Origin: Pelosinus fermentans JBW45
GTDB taxonomy: Bacteria > Bacillota > Negativicutes > DSM-13327
NCBI RefSeq assembly: GCF_000271665.2
Contig: NZ_CP010978.1
Coordinates: 3,874,501 to 3,938,500 of the forward strand
Length of the DNA: 64,000 nucleotides
Direction: 5' to 3'
Shown here in pieces: positions 9,402-18,467 of this stretch (position 1 is its first letter; each line of letters begins with the position of its first letter). The notes beneath the pieces were generated by a model, which was not told the DNA's origin, ran no database searches, and saw nothing but the letters and a program-made list of their open reading frames with translations. Made by a program: the position numbers and the translations under genes.

Positions 9402-9565
9402 ACTCCCCCTATCAATTTCCTAATTATCTTCTCTTAGTGTGAACATAATCGGACAAATTCTATGCAAATCTCTCGAAAAATAAAATAAAAGCCTCTGTTA
9501 GGTTGCTTTTTTAAGTATTTTGTTGTAAATTATTCAATAGATTGAGAAAGGTAGTTGATAAGAAT

Positions 9566-10192
9566 ATGAATGCTAAAGTGATTGATCATCCGCTAATTCA
9601 GCACAAATTATCCCTAATACGCAATATACATACAGGAACCAAAGAATTTCGTGAATTATTAGAAGAGATCTCAATGTTAATGGCTTTTGAAATCACTCGT
9701 GATCTCCCCTTAGAAGATGTAGAAATCGAGACTCCTGTTGCAAAATGTACTTGCAAAATGCTATCAGGTAAAAAATTAGGTATTGTTCCCATTTTGCGGG
9801 CTGGCTTAGGTATGACCAATGGTGTTGTCAGACTTATTCCTGCTGTTAAAGTGGGCCATATCGGCTTATACCGTGATCCCCAAACCCTAATGCCAGTAGA
9901 GTACTACTGTAAATTACCAAGCGATGTAGCAGAAAGAGACTTTATTCTAATTGATCCCATGCTTGCAACAGGCAACTCTTTAGCTGCTTCAATTGACATC
10001 CTCAAAAGAAAAGGTGCTAAAAACATTAAGTGCATGTGTCTAGTTGCCTCACCAGAAGGCATACAATTAATTAATAACTCCCATCCTGACGTAGATATTT
10101 TCGTAGCTGCGATTGATGAAAAATTAAATGATCACGGCTACATTGTCCCAGGTTTAGGAGATGCCGGCGATCGAATCTTTGGTACCAAGTGA
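9566..10192 (+). CDS. upp: Uracil phosphoribosyltransferase
   Basis: Salvages uracil: uracil + PRPP gives UMP + PPi, in the cytosol. 208 residues from the ATG at 9566, the usual family length; an upstream TTG in frame at 9542 would add eight residues and is less likely. The PRPP loop is [15 protein letters not shown], and the C-terminus [14 protein letters not shown] is the standard UPRT ending that contacts uracil. Other conserved segments are PILRAGLGM and [15 protein letters not shown]. Single gene with its own terminator; divergent from splB. Confidence 0.97.
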   Translation: MNAKVIDHPLIQHKLSLIRNIHTGTKEFRELLEEISMLMAFEITRDLPLEDVEIETPVAKCTCKMLSGKKLGIVPILRAGLGMTNGVVRLIPAVKVGHIGLYRDPQTLMPVEYYCKLPSDVAERDFILIDPMLATGNSLAASIDILKRKGAKNIKCMCLVASPEGIQLINNSHPDVDIFVAAIDEKLNDHGYIVPGLGDAGDRIFGTK

Positions 10193-10210
10193 TCTTTACA
10201 GCAATTTATG

Positions 10211-10258
10211 GTGTGCAGTTTTTGTCTAAATGGACAAGGCTGTATACCTTTTTTTTAT
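10211..10258 (+). terminator. Terminator of upp
   Basis: Arms 10211-10226 and 10232-10247 pair through Watson-Crick and G-U pairs with one bulge, followed by CTTTTTTTTATT. Confidence 0.75.
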
Positions 10259-10409
10259 TATCATCGTCTCATCAAGAAAAACAATCTGTACTATTAATAA
10301 AAATTACCAATAAAATTTTCATTAAATTTACATATAAATAACACATTTTTTTTGAAAAAGGTGTATAATGGACTTAAAAAATAATGAAACCGAAAGGCTG
10401 GGATACAGT

Positions 10410-10652
10410 ATGGCGATTTGGCAAGTTGAATTAGACAGTAGAGATGTGAGTCAATATCGCAAGAAGTTGAAAAATCGCGGTTTTATCTCGGCGAGCTATT
10501 TTTCCTACAATGGCTTTGATCTCGATAAAATGAGAAAATTGGCCAAAGAAGGAAAAATTGATGCTATGCGCTGCATTATCGGGAAATCTATACGATGGTA
10601 TTACTTAGAGCAACAAGCAGAAACTGCACGACTCAAGGGTGAGCTATACTAA
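10410..10652 (+). CDS. Small protein of unknown function
   Basis: Not recognised. An 80-residue basic, soluble protein from the ATG at 10410 (MAIWQVELDSRDVSQYRKKL...). An in-frame ATG at 10368 would add 14 residues, but it overlaps a likely -10 box (TATAAT, 10364-10369), so the later start, with GGGA seven bases before it, is preferred. Features: an aromatic-rich middle (ASYFSYNGFDLDKM), then KLAKEGKIDAMRCIIGKSIRWYYLEQQAE, which resembles a short helical or helix-turn-helix segment; this is not enough to call DNA binding. No signal peptide or membrane helix. It is an isolated gene with a very strong terminator. Confidence 0.65.
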   Translation: MAIWQVELDSRDVSQYRKKLKNRGFISASYFSYNGFDLDKMRKLAKEGKIDAMRCIIGKSIRWYYLEQQAETARLKGELY

Positions 10653-10676
10653 AATCGAATATAGTCCTTCATATAG

Positions 10677-10738
10677 GAGAAATAGAGTCAGTGTTTCCTT
10701 GAAACAAAAAGGAAACACTGACTCTATTTCTCTTTTTT
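10677..10738 (+). terminator. Strong terminator: perfect 24-bp stem
   Basis: Arms 10677-10700 and 10709-10732 are perfectly complementary over 24 bp with an 8-nt A-rich loop and are followed by TTTTTT. It ends the small gene at 10410-10652. The stem is much longer than a usual terminator. Confidence 0.85.
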
Positions 10739-10768
10739 ATAGAACTAGAATTTATAAGTTTAAGGGAA

Positions 10769-10874
10769 TGTTGAACACAGAGGACACAGAGTTCGCTTAA
10801 GAGCACAGAGGTTTTTAACTCTAATTATCTTTTCTCTGTGTGCTCTGCGCCTCTGTGGTTCGGTTTACTTTATT
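10769..10874. repeat. Dispersed imperfect palindrome, copy 2
   Basis: Left side GAACACAGAGGACACAGAG (about 10772-10791) and right side CTCTGTGTGCTCTGCGCCTC (about 10834-10853) closely match copy 1 at 6689-6800. The 338-bp gap from 10653 to 10990 holds the long terminator, this repeat and the promoter region of the following oxidoreductase operon; no gene is seen. Confidence 0.75.
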
Positions 10875-10990
10875 ATGTTTTAAAGGACGCGCAGCGTTTT
10901 TCTTATTATTTTGTCGCTTTTATAAAGGGTTTCGTCTAACTTTCACGAAGTAATTGTCATATAAAGGCAAATAATACCCAGGGGGATAAT

Positions 10991-12748
10991 ATGATGAAGA
11001 AACGATATTATACTTGCCTCTTTGCTGGTGAGGCTGGCTACGGAGTCATGAGTGCTGGTTCTATCATTGCCAAAGGAGCAAATCGTAATGGTTTGTGGTC
11101 TTTCTTAGTAAATGAATACCCTTCCCTGATTCAGGGTGGGCTCAATTCTTGTCTGGTACGTCTGGCTGATCAATCCCTTTCATCTTATGAAGAAACCCTT
11201 GATTTTTTAGGGCTCTTTTCCCAACAAGGCTTTGATTATTATGCGGATAAGCTGAATCCGGGGGCTATTGTACTATATGATCCTGCGACTACCCAAGTGG
11301 ATGAAAGCAAAGTCCCTGAGGGTACTTTACTGTATCCTGTTTCTTTAACAAGTTTCGTTCCTAAAGGCGGAGCTAAGATCATGATCAACAGTGCCATGTT
11401 AGGAAGTTTTTGTGCTCTTACAGGCTATCCTAAGAATGTGGTCATTGATGTAATAAAAAATGAATTCCACAATGCTAAAATACAACAGGAAAACATTAAA
11501 ATTTTAGAAGAAGTATATGAACATATCGTATCATCCTTACCTTCCCAGAACGTCTTTCCCTTCACTTTTCATAAACACGCGGAACCCAAGATTCTAATTA
11601 ACGGCAATGAGGCTATTTCCATTGCAGCGATTCAAGCAGGCTGCAAATTTTCCGCTGGTTATCCCATGACACCAGGCTCAAGCGTTTTAAGCTATTTAGC
11701 TGATCATGGCAGAGACTATGGTCTAGTTTTTAAGCAGGCCGAAGATGAAATTGCCGCTATTAATATGCTCATTGGCGCTTCCTTCACGGGGGTACGTTCC
11801 ATTGGTTCTACTAGCGGCGGCGGCTTTGCCTTAATGGTAGAAGCCTTAGGTTTTGCTGCGATGGCCGAAGTGCCCGTGGTTATGGTCAATGCCCAAAGAG
11901 GTGGTCCTAGTACTGGGCTGCCAACGCGAACCGCACAGGCTGACTTAAATTTTGTCGTCTATGCCTCTCAAGGAGAATTCCCACGGATTGTCTTAGCTCC
12001 CGGAGATATCGAAGAATGTTTTTATGAAACATTTCGGGTTTTTAATCTCGCAGATAAATACCAAGTACCATGCATTATTTTAACTGATAAATATTTGGCT
12101 GATTCCTCTGTTTCTCATCCCCTCTTTGCTACTGGTCATTTAACAATTGACCGCGGCAAACGGTTTGAAGAAAACGTAGATCGCCAAGAACCTTATTTGC
12201 GTTATCAAAATACCCCTGATGGCATTTCAACAAGGGCCTTTCCGGGGCAAGTCGGCGGCCGCCATATTGCTACTAGTTATACTCATGGTGAGGACGGTTT
12301 TTATAGTTCGGGAAATAAGGAATACGCCCTTAACGAACCAACTGTAACAAAAGAGAGTATGGATAAATTATATAATAAATTACCCTCTATGGAGAAAGAC
12401 ATACCTGCTATTAAATTTTATGGCCCATCTGAAGCTGATGTAACGATTATTGCCTGGGGCTCAACGAAAGGAGCCATCTTAGAAGCCATGGAGCAAGCAG
12501 CAATCGAAGGAATTTGCGTAAACTTTTTGCAGGTTCTCTATATTTCTCCATTTCCAGCTACCGCTGTTGAACCAATTCTGCAAAAAGCCAAGAAGACCCT
12601 CCTCATTGAAGGCAATAAGACAGGGCAGCTTGGCGGCATTCTTGCCGCTCATACGGGGTACAAAGCGAACCATTCCTTCTTCAAATATAACTCTCGTGCT
12701 TTTGTGCCTTCAGAAATTCTTGCAAAGATCAAGGAGGTGCTTCTCTAA
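10991..12748 (+). CDS. 2-oxoacid:ferredoxin oxidoreductase, fused gamma-alpha subunit
   Basis: Part of the thiamine-dependent enzyme that oxidatively decarboxylates a 2-oxoacid to an acyl-CoA with reduction of ferredoxin; the likely substrate is 2-oxoglutarate or a branched 2-oxoacid. 585 residues. The gamma domain comes first (CLFAGEAGYGVMSAGSIIAKGA, about 8-190), then alpha (GYPMTPGSSVLSYLADHG and STSGGGFALMVEALGFAAMAE). The ATG at 10991 has GGGGG five bases before it. The stop overlaps the next gene's start by one base, so the two subunits are translated together. No ferredoxin-type delta subunit is adjacent. Substrate cannot be settled from sequence alone. Confidence 0.92.
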   Translation: MMKKRYYTCLFAGEAGYGVMSAGSIIAKGANRNGLWSFLVNEYPSLIQGGLNSCLVRLADQSLSSYEETLDFLGLFSQQGFDYYADKLNPGAIVLYDPATTQVDESKVPEGTLLYPVSLTSFVPKGGAKIMINSAMLGSFCALTGYPKNVVIDVIKNEFHNAKIQQENIKILEEVYEHIVSSLPSQNVFPFTFHKHAEPKILINGNEAISIAAIQAGCKFSAGYPMTPGSSVLSYLADHGRDYGLVFKQAEDEIAAINMLIGASFTGVRSIGSTSGGGFALMVEALGFAAMAEVPVVMVNAQRGGPSTGLPTRTAQADLNFVVYASQGEFPRIVLAPGDIEECFYETFRVFNLADKYQVPCIILTDKYLADSSVSHPLFATGHLTIDRGKRFEENVDRQEPYLRYQNTPDGISTRAFPGQVGGRHIATSYTHGEDGFYSSGNKEYALNEPTVTKESMDKLYNKLPSMEKDIPAIKFYGPSEADVTIIAWGSTKGAILEAMEQAAIEGICVNFLQVLYISPFPATAVEPILQKAKKTLLIEGNKTGQLGGILAAHTGYKANHSFFKYNSRAFVPSEILAKIKEVLL

Positions 12749-13611
12749 TGAGTGCTCATGATATTAATCTATCCTATGTTCCCACTTGGTGTGCTGGCTG
12801 TGGCAATTATGGCATCATCAATGCACTAAAAAAAGCCCTGACTTCCCTTAACTTGGATTTAGAACAAACGGTACTAGCCACAGGAATTGGCTGCGCCAGT
12901 AAAATCAGTCAATATGTGAATACCTATCGCATTGAAACCTTACACGGTCGTTCTCTGCCTGTAGCCACAGGAGTCAAATTAGCTAACCACAATCTGACTG
13001 TAATTGCCGAAGGCGGCGATGGAGATGGAATGGGGCTCGGAATGGGGCATTTTATCCATACGGCAAGACGCAATTTGGATATTACCTACTTTATTCATAA
13101 TAACCAGATTTACGGTTTAACCAAAGGACAAACCTCACCTACTAGTGATTTAGGAGCCGTCACGAAGTTTACCCCTGCCCCCCTTGGCAATGTGGAACAG
13201 CCTATTAATATAGTAAAAATGGCATTAAATGCAGGAGCTACCTTTGTGGCACGAGGCTTTGTCGGCAATAGCGCTCAGTTGATTTCTCTCATGGCTGAGG
13301 CTATTAAACATCCAGGATTTGCCGTAGTTGATATTCTCCAGCCTTGTGTTACTTTTAACCATGTAAATACGTACCCATGGTATCAACAGCGTGTTAAAGT
13401 CATTGATAATATGGAAGGCTATGACCCCACCAGCCTAGACAAAGCTCTGTTTTTTGCTGGCTTATGGGGCGAACAAATCCCTATAGGCTTATATTATCGT
13501 ACAATACGTCCTACCTATCATGAATCTCTGCCCCAATTGTCTGAGCAATCCCTGATGCAACAGAAGATTGACAATGTAGATATAACAGGACTCATGAAGG
13601 AGCTCTATTAA
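12748..13611 (+). CDS. 2-oxoacid:ferredoxin oxidoreductase, beta subunit
   Basis: Thiamine-pyrophosphate-binding subunit, 287 residues, partner of the preceding alpha-gamma protein. Visible are the cluster-binding N-terminus WCAGCGNYGI, a third conserved region around ATGIGCASKI, and the TPP/Mg motif GGDGDGMGLGMGHFIHTARRN followed by HNNQIYGLTKGQTSPTS. Length and motifs fit the KorB/VorA-type beta subunit. It overlaps the alpha stop by one base and ends just before a strong hairpin, so this is a two-gene operon. Confidence 0.93.
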   Translation: MSAHDINLSYVPTWCAGCGNYGIINALKKALTSLNLDLEQTVLATGIGCASKISQYVNTYRIETLHGRSLPVATGVKLANHNLTVIAEGGDGDGMGLGMGHFIHTARRNLDITYFIHNNQIYGLTKGQTSPTSDLGAVTKFTPAPLGNVEQPINIVKMALNAGATFVARGFVGNSAQLISLMAEAIKHPGFAVVDILQPCVTFNHVNTYPWYQQRVKVIDNMEGYDPTSLDKALFFAGLWGEQIPIGLYYRTIRPTYHESLPQLSEQSLMQQKIDNVDITGLMKELY

Positions 13612-13668
13612 TAACCCAAACGAGCACACTTAGCACATTGCATTGGCAAAACATATTTCTTTAACGAC

Positions 13669-13695
13669 AAAAGCACGCCCTTAAGGCGTGCTTTT
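13669..13695. terminator. Bidirectional terminator
   Basis: AAAAGCACGCC pairs with GGCGTGCTTTT around a short loop. It lies between the convergent oxidoreductase and iron-uptake operons, with A-runs and T-runs on both sides. Confidence 0.88.
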
Positions 13696-13720
13696 CCCTT
13701 TATTCTTATACGTTATCCCA

Positions 13721-14506
13721 TTATCTTACTAAATCATAAGTGACGCAAACAGGACGGCCTGTCCTCGGTTCCTTAACGATCTGTGCATCAATTTGAAAGA
13801 CTTCTTTTAATGCATGAGGTACCATGACCTCGTCAGGCGTCCCATGACAGATGATACTCCCACCCTTAATTGCAATCATATAATCGGCAAAACGAGCCGC
13901 TAAATTTAAATCATGTAAGACCATCACAATGGTGTAGCCCTGCTTTTTATTAAGATCACGTAAAAGCTCGAGTACCTCCAACTGATGAGATAGATCAAGG
14001 TAAGTAGTAGGCTCATCAAGCAGAATAAGATCAGTCTGCTGCGCCAGTGCCATAGCAATCCACACACGCTGACGCTGCCCGCCGGAAAGGGTATCCACAG
14101 AACGATGTTCCAGTTCTGAAAGCTTCGTCACTTCCAGGGACCAGTCGATAATCTTTCTGTCGTTCAAGGCGAGCTTGCCAAAGCCCCGTTGATAAGGGAA
14201 ACGTCCATATGATACCAACTCACCCACGGTCACCCCATGAGGAGCGGTAGGACTTTGTGGCAGAATCGCCATTTTTTTAGCAATTTCCTTAGTCGCGAGG
14301 GTTGTAATATCCTCTTCATTTAAATAGACCGCCCCCGTTTTAAAGCGCAGAATGCGCCCCACTGCCTTAAGAACACTAGATTTTCCACAACCATTAGGAC
14401 CGATGATGGTGGTAATTTTCCCATAGGGGATTTTCATATCTAAAGCTTCTACAACGATACTTTCATCGTAGGCAATTGCTAAATTCTTTGTTGTGATACT
14501 ATTCAT
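13721..14506 (-). CDS. Iron-siderophore-type ABC transporter ATPase (FecE/FhuC family)
   Basis: Cytoplasmic ATPase, 261 residues, that drives the FecCD-type importer encoded just upstream. Walker A GPNGCGKSS at about residue 36, the Q loop ILPQSPTAP, signature LSGGQRQRVW, Walker B LILLDEPTTYLD and the switch His in MVLHDLNLAARF are all present. The sequence TTYLDLSHQLEVLELL is typical of FecE/FhuC/BtuD-like proteins. It is the last gene of the AraC-led operon, 36 bp after the second permease. Substrate (ferric siderophore, heme or corrinoid) cannot be told from the ATPase; the upstream Fur box favours iron. Confidence 0.93.
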   Translation of the reverse strand: MNSITTKNLAIAYDESIVVEALDMKIPYGKITTIIGPNGCGKSSVLKAVGRILRFKTGAVYLNEEDITTLATKEIAKKMAILPQSPTAPHGVTVGELVSYGRFPYQRGFGKLALNDRKIIDWSLEVTKLSELEHRSVDTLSGGQRQRVWIAMALAQQTDLILLDEPTTYLDLSHQLEVLELLRDLNKKQGYTIVMVLHDLNLAARFADYMIAIKGGSIICHGTPDEVMVPHALKEVFQIDAQIVKEPRTGRPVCVTYDLVR

Positions 14507-14542
14507 TGATTACACCTGCTTTTTTAAATGAATGGCGACACT

Positions 14543-15571
14543 CTATCTTCCGCTTTTTGCTAGCAGATATAGAAAATAAGGTGCGCCCACAACTGCAACA
14601 ACGATACCTGTCGGTATCTCCGAGGGCTGCACAAGAGTCCGGGCCAGTATATCAGATATGGACACCAGTAAAGCACCTGTTAATGCACAACACGGCAATA
14701 AAATCTGATGCCCTGGTCCCACGAGGCGACGTGCTAAATGGGGGGCTATCAGTCCAACAAAACTTATATTACCGCTAACGGCGACGCAAGATGCCGCCAA
14801 TGCCACTGCAACCGCCAATAGTATCCTTCGCTCCCGTTCTACAGATACACCCAGACCCCAAGCAATTTCCTCACCAACACTTAGCACATCAAGAACCCGT
14901 GCCTTGAAAAATACATAAGGAACCAGTACTAGCAGCCATGGAAGCAGTGCTATGACAAACCTCCAACTAGCGCCCCAAATGCGCCCCGCCTGCCATACCG
15001 TGACAAAATTAAACTGACTCTCGTCCAGAAGAATAACCAAGACAATCATGGCAGCACTGATTCCCACCTGCATACCTACTCCCGTTAAAATCAGGCGCAG
15101 AGGGGATAATCCCTCTAGATTTTTATAAGCTAATAGGTAAATCAACACTGCCGCAAGGCCGGCGCCAATCAGTGCCAGAAAGGGCAGTGTGAATACAGAA
15201 AGGGCCGTTTTTGTTGGAAAAAGCAAAACAAATAGTACAACCATCAATCCAGCACCGGCGTTAATTCCTAATAGTCCAGGGTCAGCCAACGCATTTCTGG
15301 CTATTCCCTGAATGATGCATCCTGAAAGGGCAAGTCCCGCACCGACCAGCATAGCAATGATGATACGAGGCAGCCTGAAAGTAAACAAGACCAGATTTTC
15401 TTTGTCACTGCCACCTCCAAGTAGGATGCGTAGAAGATCATGGAACGTTAAGTGGGTATAGCCCGATTTCATGCTGAAGATGATTGAAAGAATCAGTAAA
15501 ATCCCTAGTAGAAGCAGCACAGCAATAATTTTTGAGCTTTTTTTCTTCTGTTGCTGGCCCGTAGAACCCAT
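14543..15571 (-). CDS. FecCD-family ABC transporter permease
   Basis: Inner-membrane permease, 342 residues with about nine or ten hydrophobic helices. Family marks: FRLPRIIIAMLVGAGLALSG near the N-terminus, then GLLGINAGAGLMVVL, GEEIAWGLGV (the coupling helix region facing the ATPase) and VSGNISFVGLIAPHLARRLVGPGHQ near the C-terminus. It directly abuts the preceding permease gene, and the two should form a heterodimer. Part of the Fur-associated uptake operon. Confidence 0.93.
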   Translation of the reverse strand: MGSTGQQQKKKSSKIIAVLLLLGILLILSIIFSMKSGYTHLTFHDLLRILLGGGSDKENLVLFTFRLPRIIIAMLVGAGLALSGCIIQGIARNALADPGLLGINAGAGLMVVLFVLLFPTKTALSVFTLPFLALIGAGLAAVLIYLLAYKNLEGLSPLRLILTGVGMQVGISAAMIVLVILLDESQFNFVTVWQAGRIWGASWRFVIALLPWLLVLVPYVFFKARVLDVLSVGEEIAWGLGVSVERERRILLAVAVALAASCVAVSGNISFVGLIAPHLARRLVGPGHQILLPCCALTGALLVSISDILARTLVQPSEIPTGIVVAVVGAPYFLYLLAKSGR

Positions 15572-16621
15572 CTACGCCTCCCTCCTTTGTTTACGTGCTA
15601 AGTACAGGAAAAAGGGGACACCGATGAGGGCGATGATGGCACCGATTGGTGTTTCATGCAGAGGATTAAGCGTTCGCGCACCCAGATCTGCCAACACCAG
15701 CAGCAAGCTCCCCAGCACTGCCGAGGAAGGAATGATCCAGCTATAGTCTACCCCTACCAAATAACGAGCAATATGGGGAATGATAAGACCAACCAAGCCC
15801 ACAGGTCCTACCACTGATACAGAGGCTCCTGCCAGTACTAAGACAACAAGAGCGGCGGCGAGCTTTACAATGTTCACCCTCAGTCCCAGCCCCTGAGCAA
15901 TTTCCTCCCCTAAGCTGAGCAGTGAAATGGAGCGGGAAAGCAGGATCGCTGCAAATAATGTTACTGCTATACACGGAAACAGGATGCGAAGCTGCTGCCA
16001 CGTCGTACCCGCAACACCACCTGCAGTCCAAAAGGCTATATCCTGTGCGACACCAAAATAAATAGCAATGCCATGGCCGATTGCTGCCAGCAGCGCACTA
16101 ACAGCAATTCCTGCCAACACCAGCCTCATAGGAGTGGCTCCTCCCCGCTGCAGGGAACTAATCCCATACACCAATCCGGCACTAATCGAGGCACCGAAAA
16201 AAGAATATAAAACGAGGTAGCTGTAAGATAGACCGGGCACAAAGGCAAAACAGAGAGACAACATAAAACTTGCTCCTGCATTAAGACCCATTAGACCGGA
16301 ATCCGCCATGGGGTTCTGCGTGATGCCCTGCATCACTGCACCTGCCACAGCTAAAGCAGCCCCTACTAACGCACTTGCCAACACACGAGGCAGACGTAAA
16401 TCCTGTATAATTAAATGCTGCATTGAACCGGGAGTAAAGTGTATCAGCGCGTCCCATGCAGCAGACAGAGGCATCTGCACCACGCCCTGTGTAAGGGAGA
16501 ATGCCATGGATATCACCAGCACACAAAGTCCAATTGCAATTACTAAGAGTGCTCTCCAAGAGCGACCTGTTTTTTTTACAAAGGGATCTGAACGAACAGC
16601 GTCATTTGTTGAAACTTTCAT
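15572..16621 (-). CDS. FecCD-family ABC transporter permease
   Basis: Second permease of the importer, 349 residues. Conserved stretches include LRLPRVLASALVGAALAVAG, GLMGLNAGASFMLSL, GEEIAQGLGLRV and VVGPVGLVGLIIPHIARYLVG. It has a basic cytoplasmic N-terminus and about nine or ten membrane helices. Its stop is followed immediately by the next permease start. The gene lies 47 bp after the ABC-B transporter gene, so all are probably one transcript. Confidence 0.93.
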   Translation of the reverse strand: MKVSTNDAVRSDPFVKKTGRSWRALLVIAIGLCVLVISMAFSLTQGVVQMPLSAAWDALIHFTPGSMQHLIIQDLRLPRVLASALVGAALAVAGAVMQGITQNPMADSGLMGLNAGASFMLSLCFAFVPGLSYSYLVLYSFFGASISAGLVYGISSLQRGGATPMRLVLAGIAVSALLAAIGHGIAIYFGVAQDIAFWTAGGVAGTTWQQLRILFPCIAVTLFAAILLSRSISLLSLGEEIAQGLGLRVNIVKLAAALVVLVLAGASVSVVGPVGLVGLIIPHIARYLVGVDYSWIIPSSAVLGSLLLVLADLGARTLNPLHETPIGAIIALIGVPFFLYLARKQRREA

Positions 16622-16668
16622 CTATAACATCACCTCCATACCGTTTATTCAGCGCTTAGTAATTCTTA

Positions 16669-18384
16669 TTAAGTACTGAATTGAGCGTGATGAAGACGAC
16701 TGTATATTCCCTTTGCAGCTAACAGTTTTTGATGACTCCCTTGCTCTGCAATACCTTCTGGTGTAACTACGATGATACGATCCGCATTTTTAATTGTCGC
16801 CAGCCGATGAGCAATGACGAGAGTTGTCCGTCCCTTGGACAGCTCTGCCAGTGCTTTTTGAATTGCCATTTCCGTTTCCGTATCCAAAGCAGAGGTGGCC
16901 TCATCCAGTATTAGAATCGCAGGATTCTTAAGAAACATGCGGGCAATAGAAAGCCTCTGCTTCTGTCCACCAGAAAGTTTCACGCCACGCTCGCCGATAA
17001 CGGCATCCAGACCGTCCGTTTGGGCACGGATAAATTCATCCATTTGAGACCGTACTACCGCATCCCAGATCTCTTCCTCTGTTGCATCCATTTTACCGTA
17101 CAGGATATTTTCCCGAATGGTTCCAGCAAATAGAAATACATCCTGCTGCACAATGCCAATTTGCTGCCGGAGAGATTGGAGTTTAATTTTATTAATATCA
17201 ACTCCATCAATGGTGATACTTCCTGATAATACCTCATAAAAGCGAGGTAACAGGCTGCACAGGGTAGTCTTTCCTCCGCCGGAGGGTCCTACAAAGGCTA
17301 CCGTTTCGCCTGTGGGAATGAAAAGATCTACATTCTCCAGCACAGGACATTCTTCCTCATAGGCAAAGCTCACGTTGTTGTAGCGAATATTTCCTTGCAG
17401 CTGCGGTGCATCAATTGCGTCGGGTGCATCAACAATATCTGGGTGGATATCCATAATTTCCACAAAATTTTTAAATCCGGCAATGCCTTTGGGGATTCTC
17501 TCAACCAGAGTGCTAATCATTTGAATAGGACGGATGATGACATTGATGAGTAGAATAAAACTGAACATTTGCCCACTAGTCAACTCTCCTTGCAAAAAAA
17601 ACCAGCTTCCTCCTGCTAACGCAAATAAAGATAGAAATCGCATAAGCAGGTAAGTAATCGCTGTGCTGGTGGTGAAGATCTTAAATCCTTCCATCTTGAC
17701 CTTGTGGAACCATTGATTATCGGAAATGAACAGCTTTTTTTGATGCTCCTCATTCGTGAAAGCCTGCACCACACGGATGCCTCCCAGAGCATCCTGCAGC
17801 CGGGCATAAAAACAGCCTACGCTTGCAAACATCTGCCTAAAAGCACGGGTCATCTTTTTAGCGAAAACAAAGATGACCACCATTAAAAGCAGCAATAACA
17901 AAAGCGTCATCAGTGACAGCTTCCAGCTGATGGTAAACATCACTCCTAATGCACCAATCAGTGTGATGATGATGATAAACACATGTTCTGGTCCATTATG
18001 AGCCATGCTCCCCACATCCATTAGGTCATTGGAGATACGTGACATCAACTGACCAGTCCTATGGGTGTCGAAAAAACGGAAAGATAATTTCTGCATATGA
18101 CTAAACAGCTCATTACGCATGTCGGTCTCTATATTGAGTCCTAGCATATTACCCCAATAATTGATCACAACATTAAGCCCCGTATTAATGATATAGACGC
18201 TTAACAGACCTGTACATGCTAAAAGTACCCAGTGCCAGTTGCCACTAGGCAACAATTTGTCCACTACTTGCGCGACCGCCAAGGGAAAAACCAATTCCAA
18301 AGCGGACATTATTACCGCACAGGAAAAATCTAATAAGAATAGCCCCTTGTAAGGACGATAATAACTAAAAAAACGACGAACCAT
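16669..18384 (-). CDS. ABC-B type half-transporter (membrane domain fused to ATPase)
   Basis: 571-residue half-transporter expected to act as a dimer. Six membrane helices in about 1-320 (the region from FFSYYRPYKGLFLLDF to LLINVIIRPIQMISTL), then an ATPase with Walker A GPSGGGKTTL, signature LSGGQKQRLS, Walker B ILILDEATSALD and the switch His in IAHRLAT. By fold it looks like an exporter. In siderophore loci this type can export a siderophore or, as in YbtP/YbtQ of yersiniabactin, take part in import. No siderophore synthesis gene is visible, so the direction of transport is open. It lies between the binding protein and the permeases within the uptake operon. Confidence 0.88.
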   Translation of the reverse strand: MVRRFFSYYRPYKGLFLLDFSCAVIMSALELVFPLAVAQVVDKLLPSGNWHWVLLACTGLLSVYIINTGLNVVINYWGNMLGLNIETDMRNELFSHMQKLSFRFFDTHRTGQLMSRISNDLMDVGSMAHNGPEHVFIIIITLIGALGVMFTISWKLSLMTLLLLLLLMVVIFVFAKKMTRAFRQMFASVGCFYARLQDALGGIRVVQAFTNEEHQKKLFISDNQWFHKVKMEGFKIFTTSTAITYLLMRFLSLFALAGGSWFFLQGELTSGQMFSFILLINVIIRPIQMISTLVERIPKGIAGFKNFVEIMDIHPDIVDAPDAIDAPQLQGNIRYNNVSFAYEEECPVLENVDLFIPTGETVAFVGPSGGGKTTLCSLLPRFYEVLSGSITIDGVDINKIKLQSLRQQIGIVQQDVFLFAGTIRENILYGKMDATEEEIWDAVVRSQMDEFIRAQTDGLDAVIGERGVKLSGGQKQRLSIARMFLKNPAILILDEATSALDTETEMAIQKALAELSKGRTTLVIAHRLATIKNADRIIVVTPEGIAEQGSHQKLLAAKGIYSRLHHAQFST

Positions 18385-18467
18385 TAAAATATTCTCGCTC
18401 CTTTTTCAAAAATAGCGCAACCATTATAATATAATTTGTCGTACAGATCTATAAGGTTGCTAATGAC

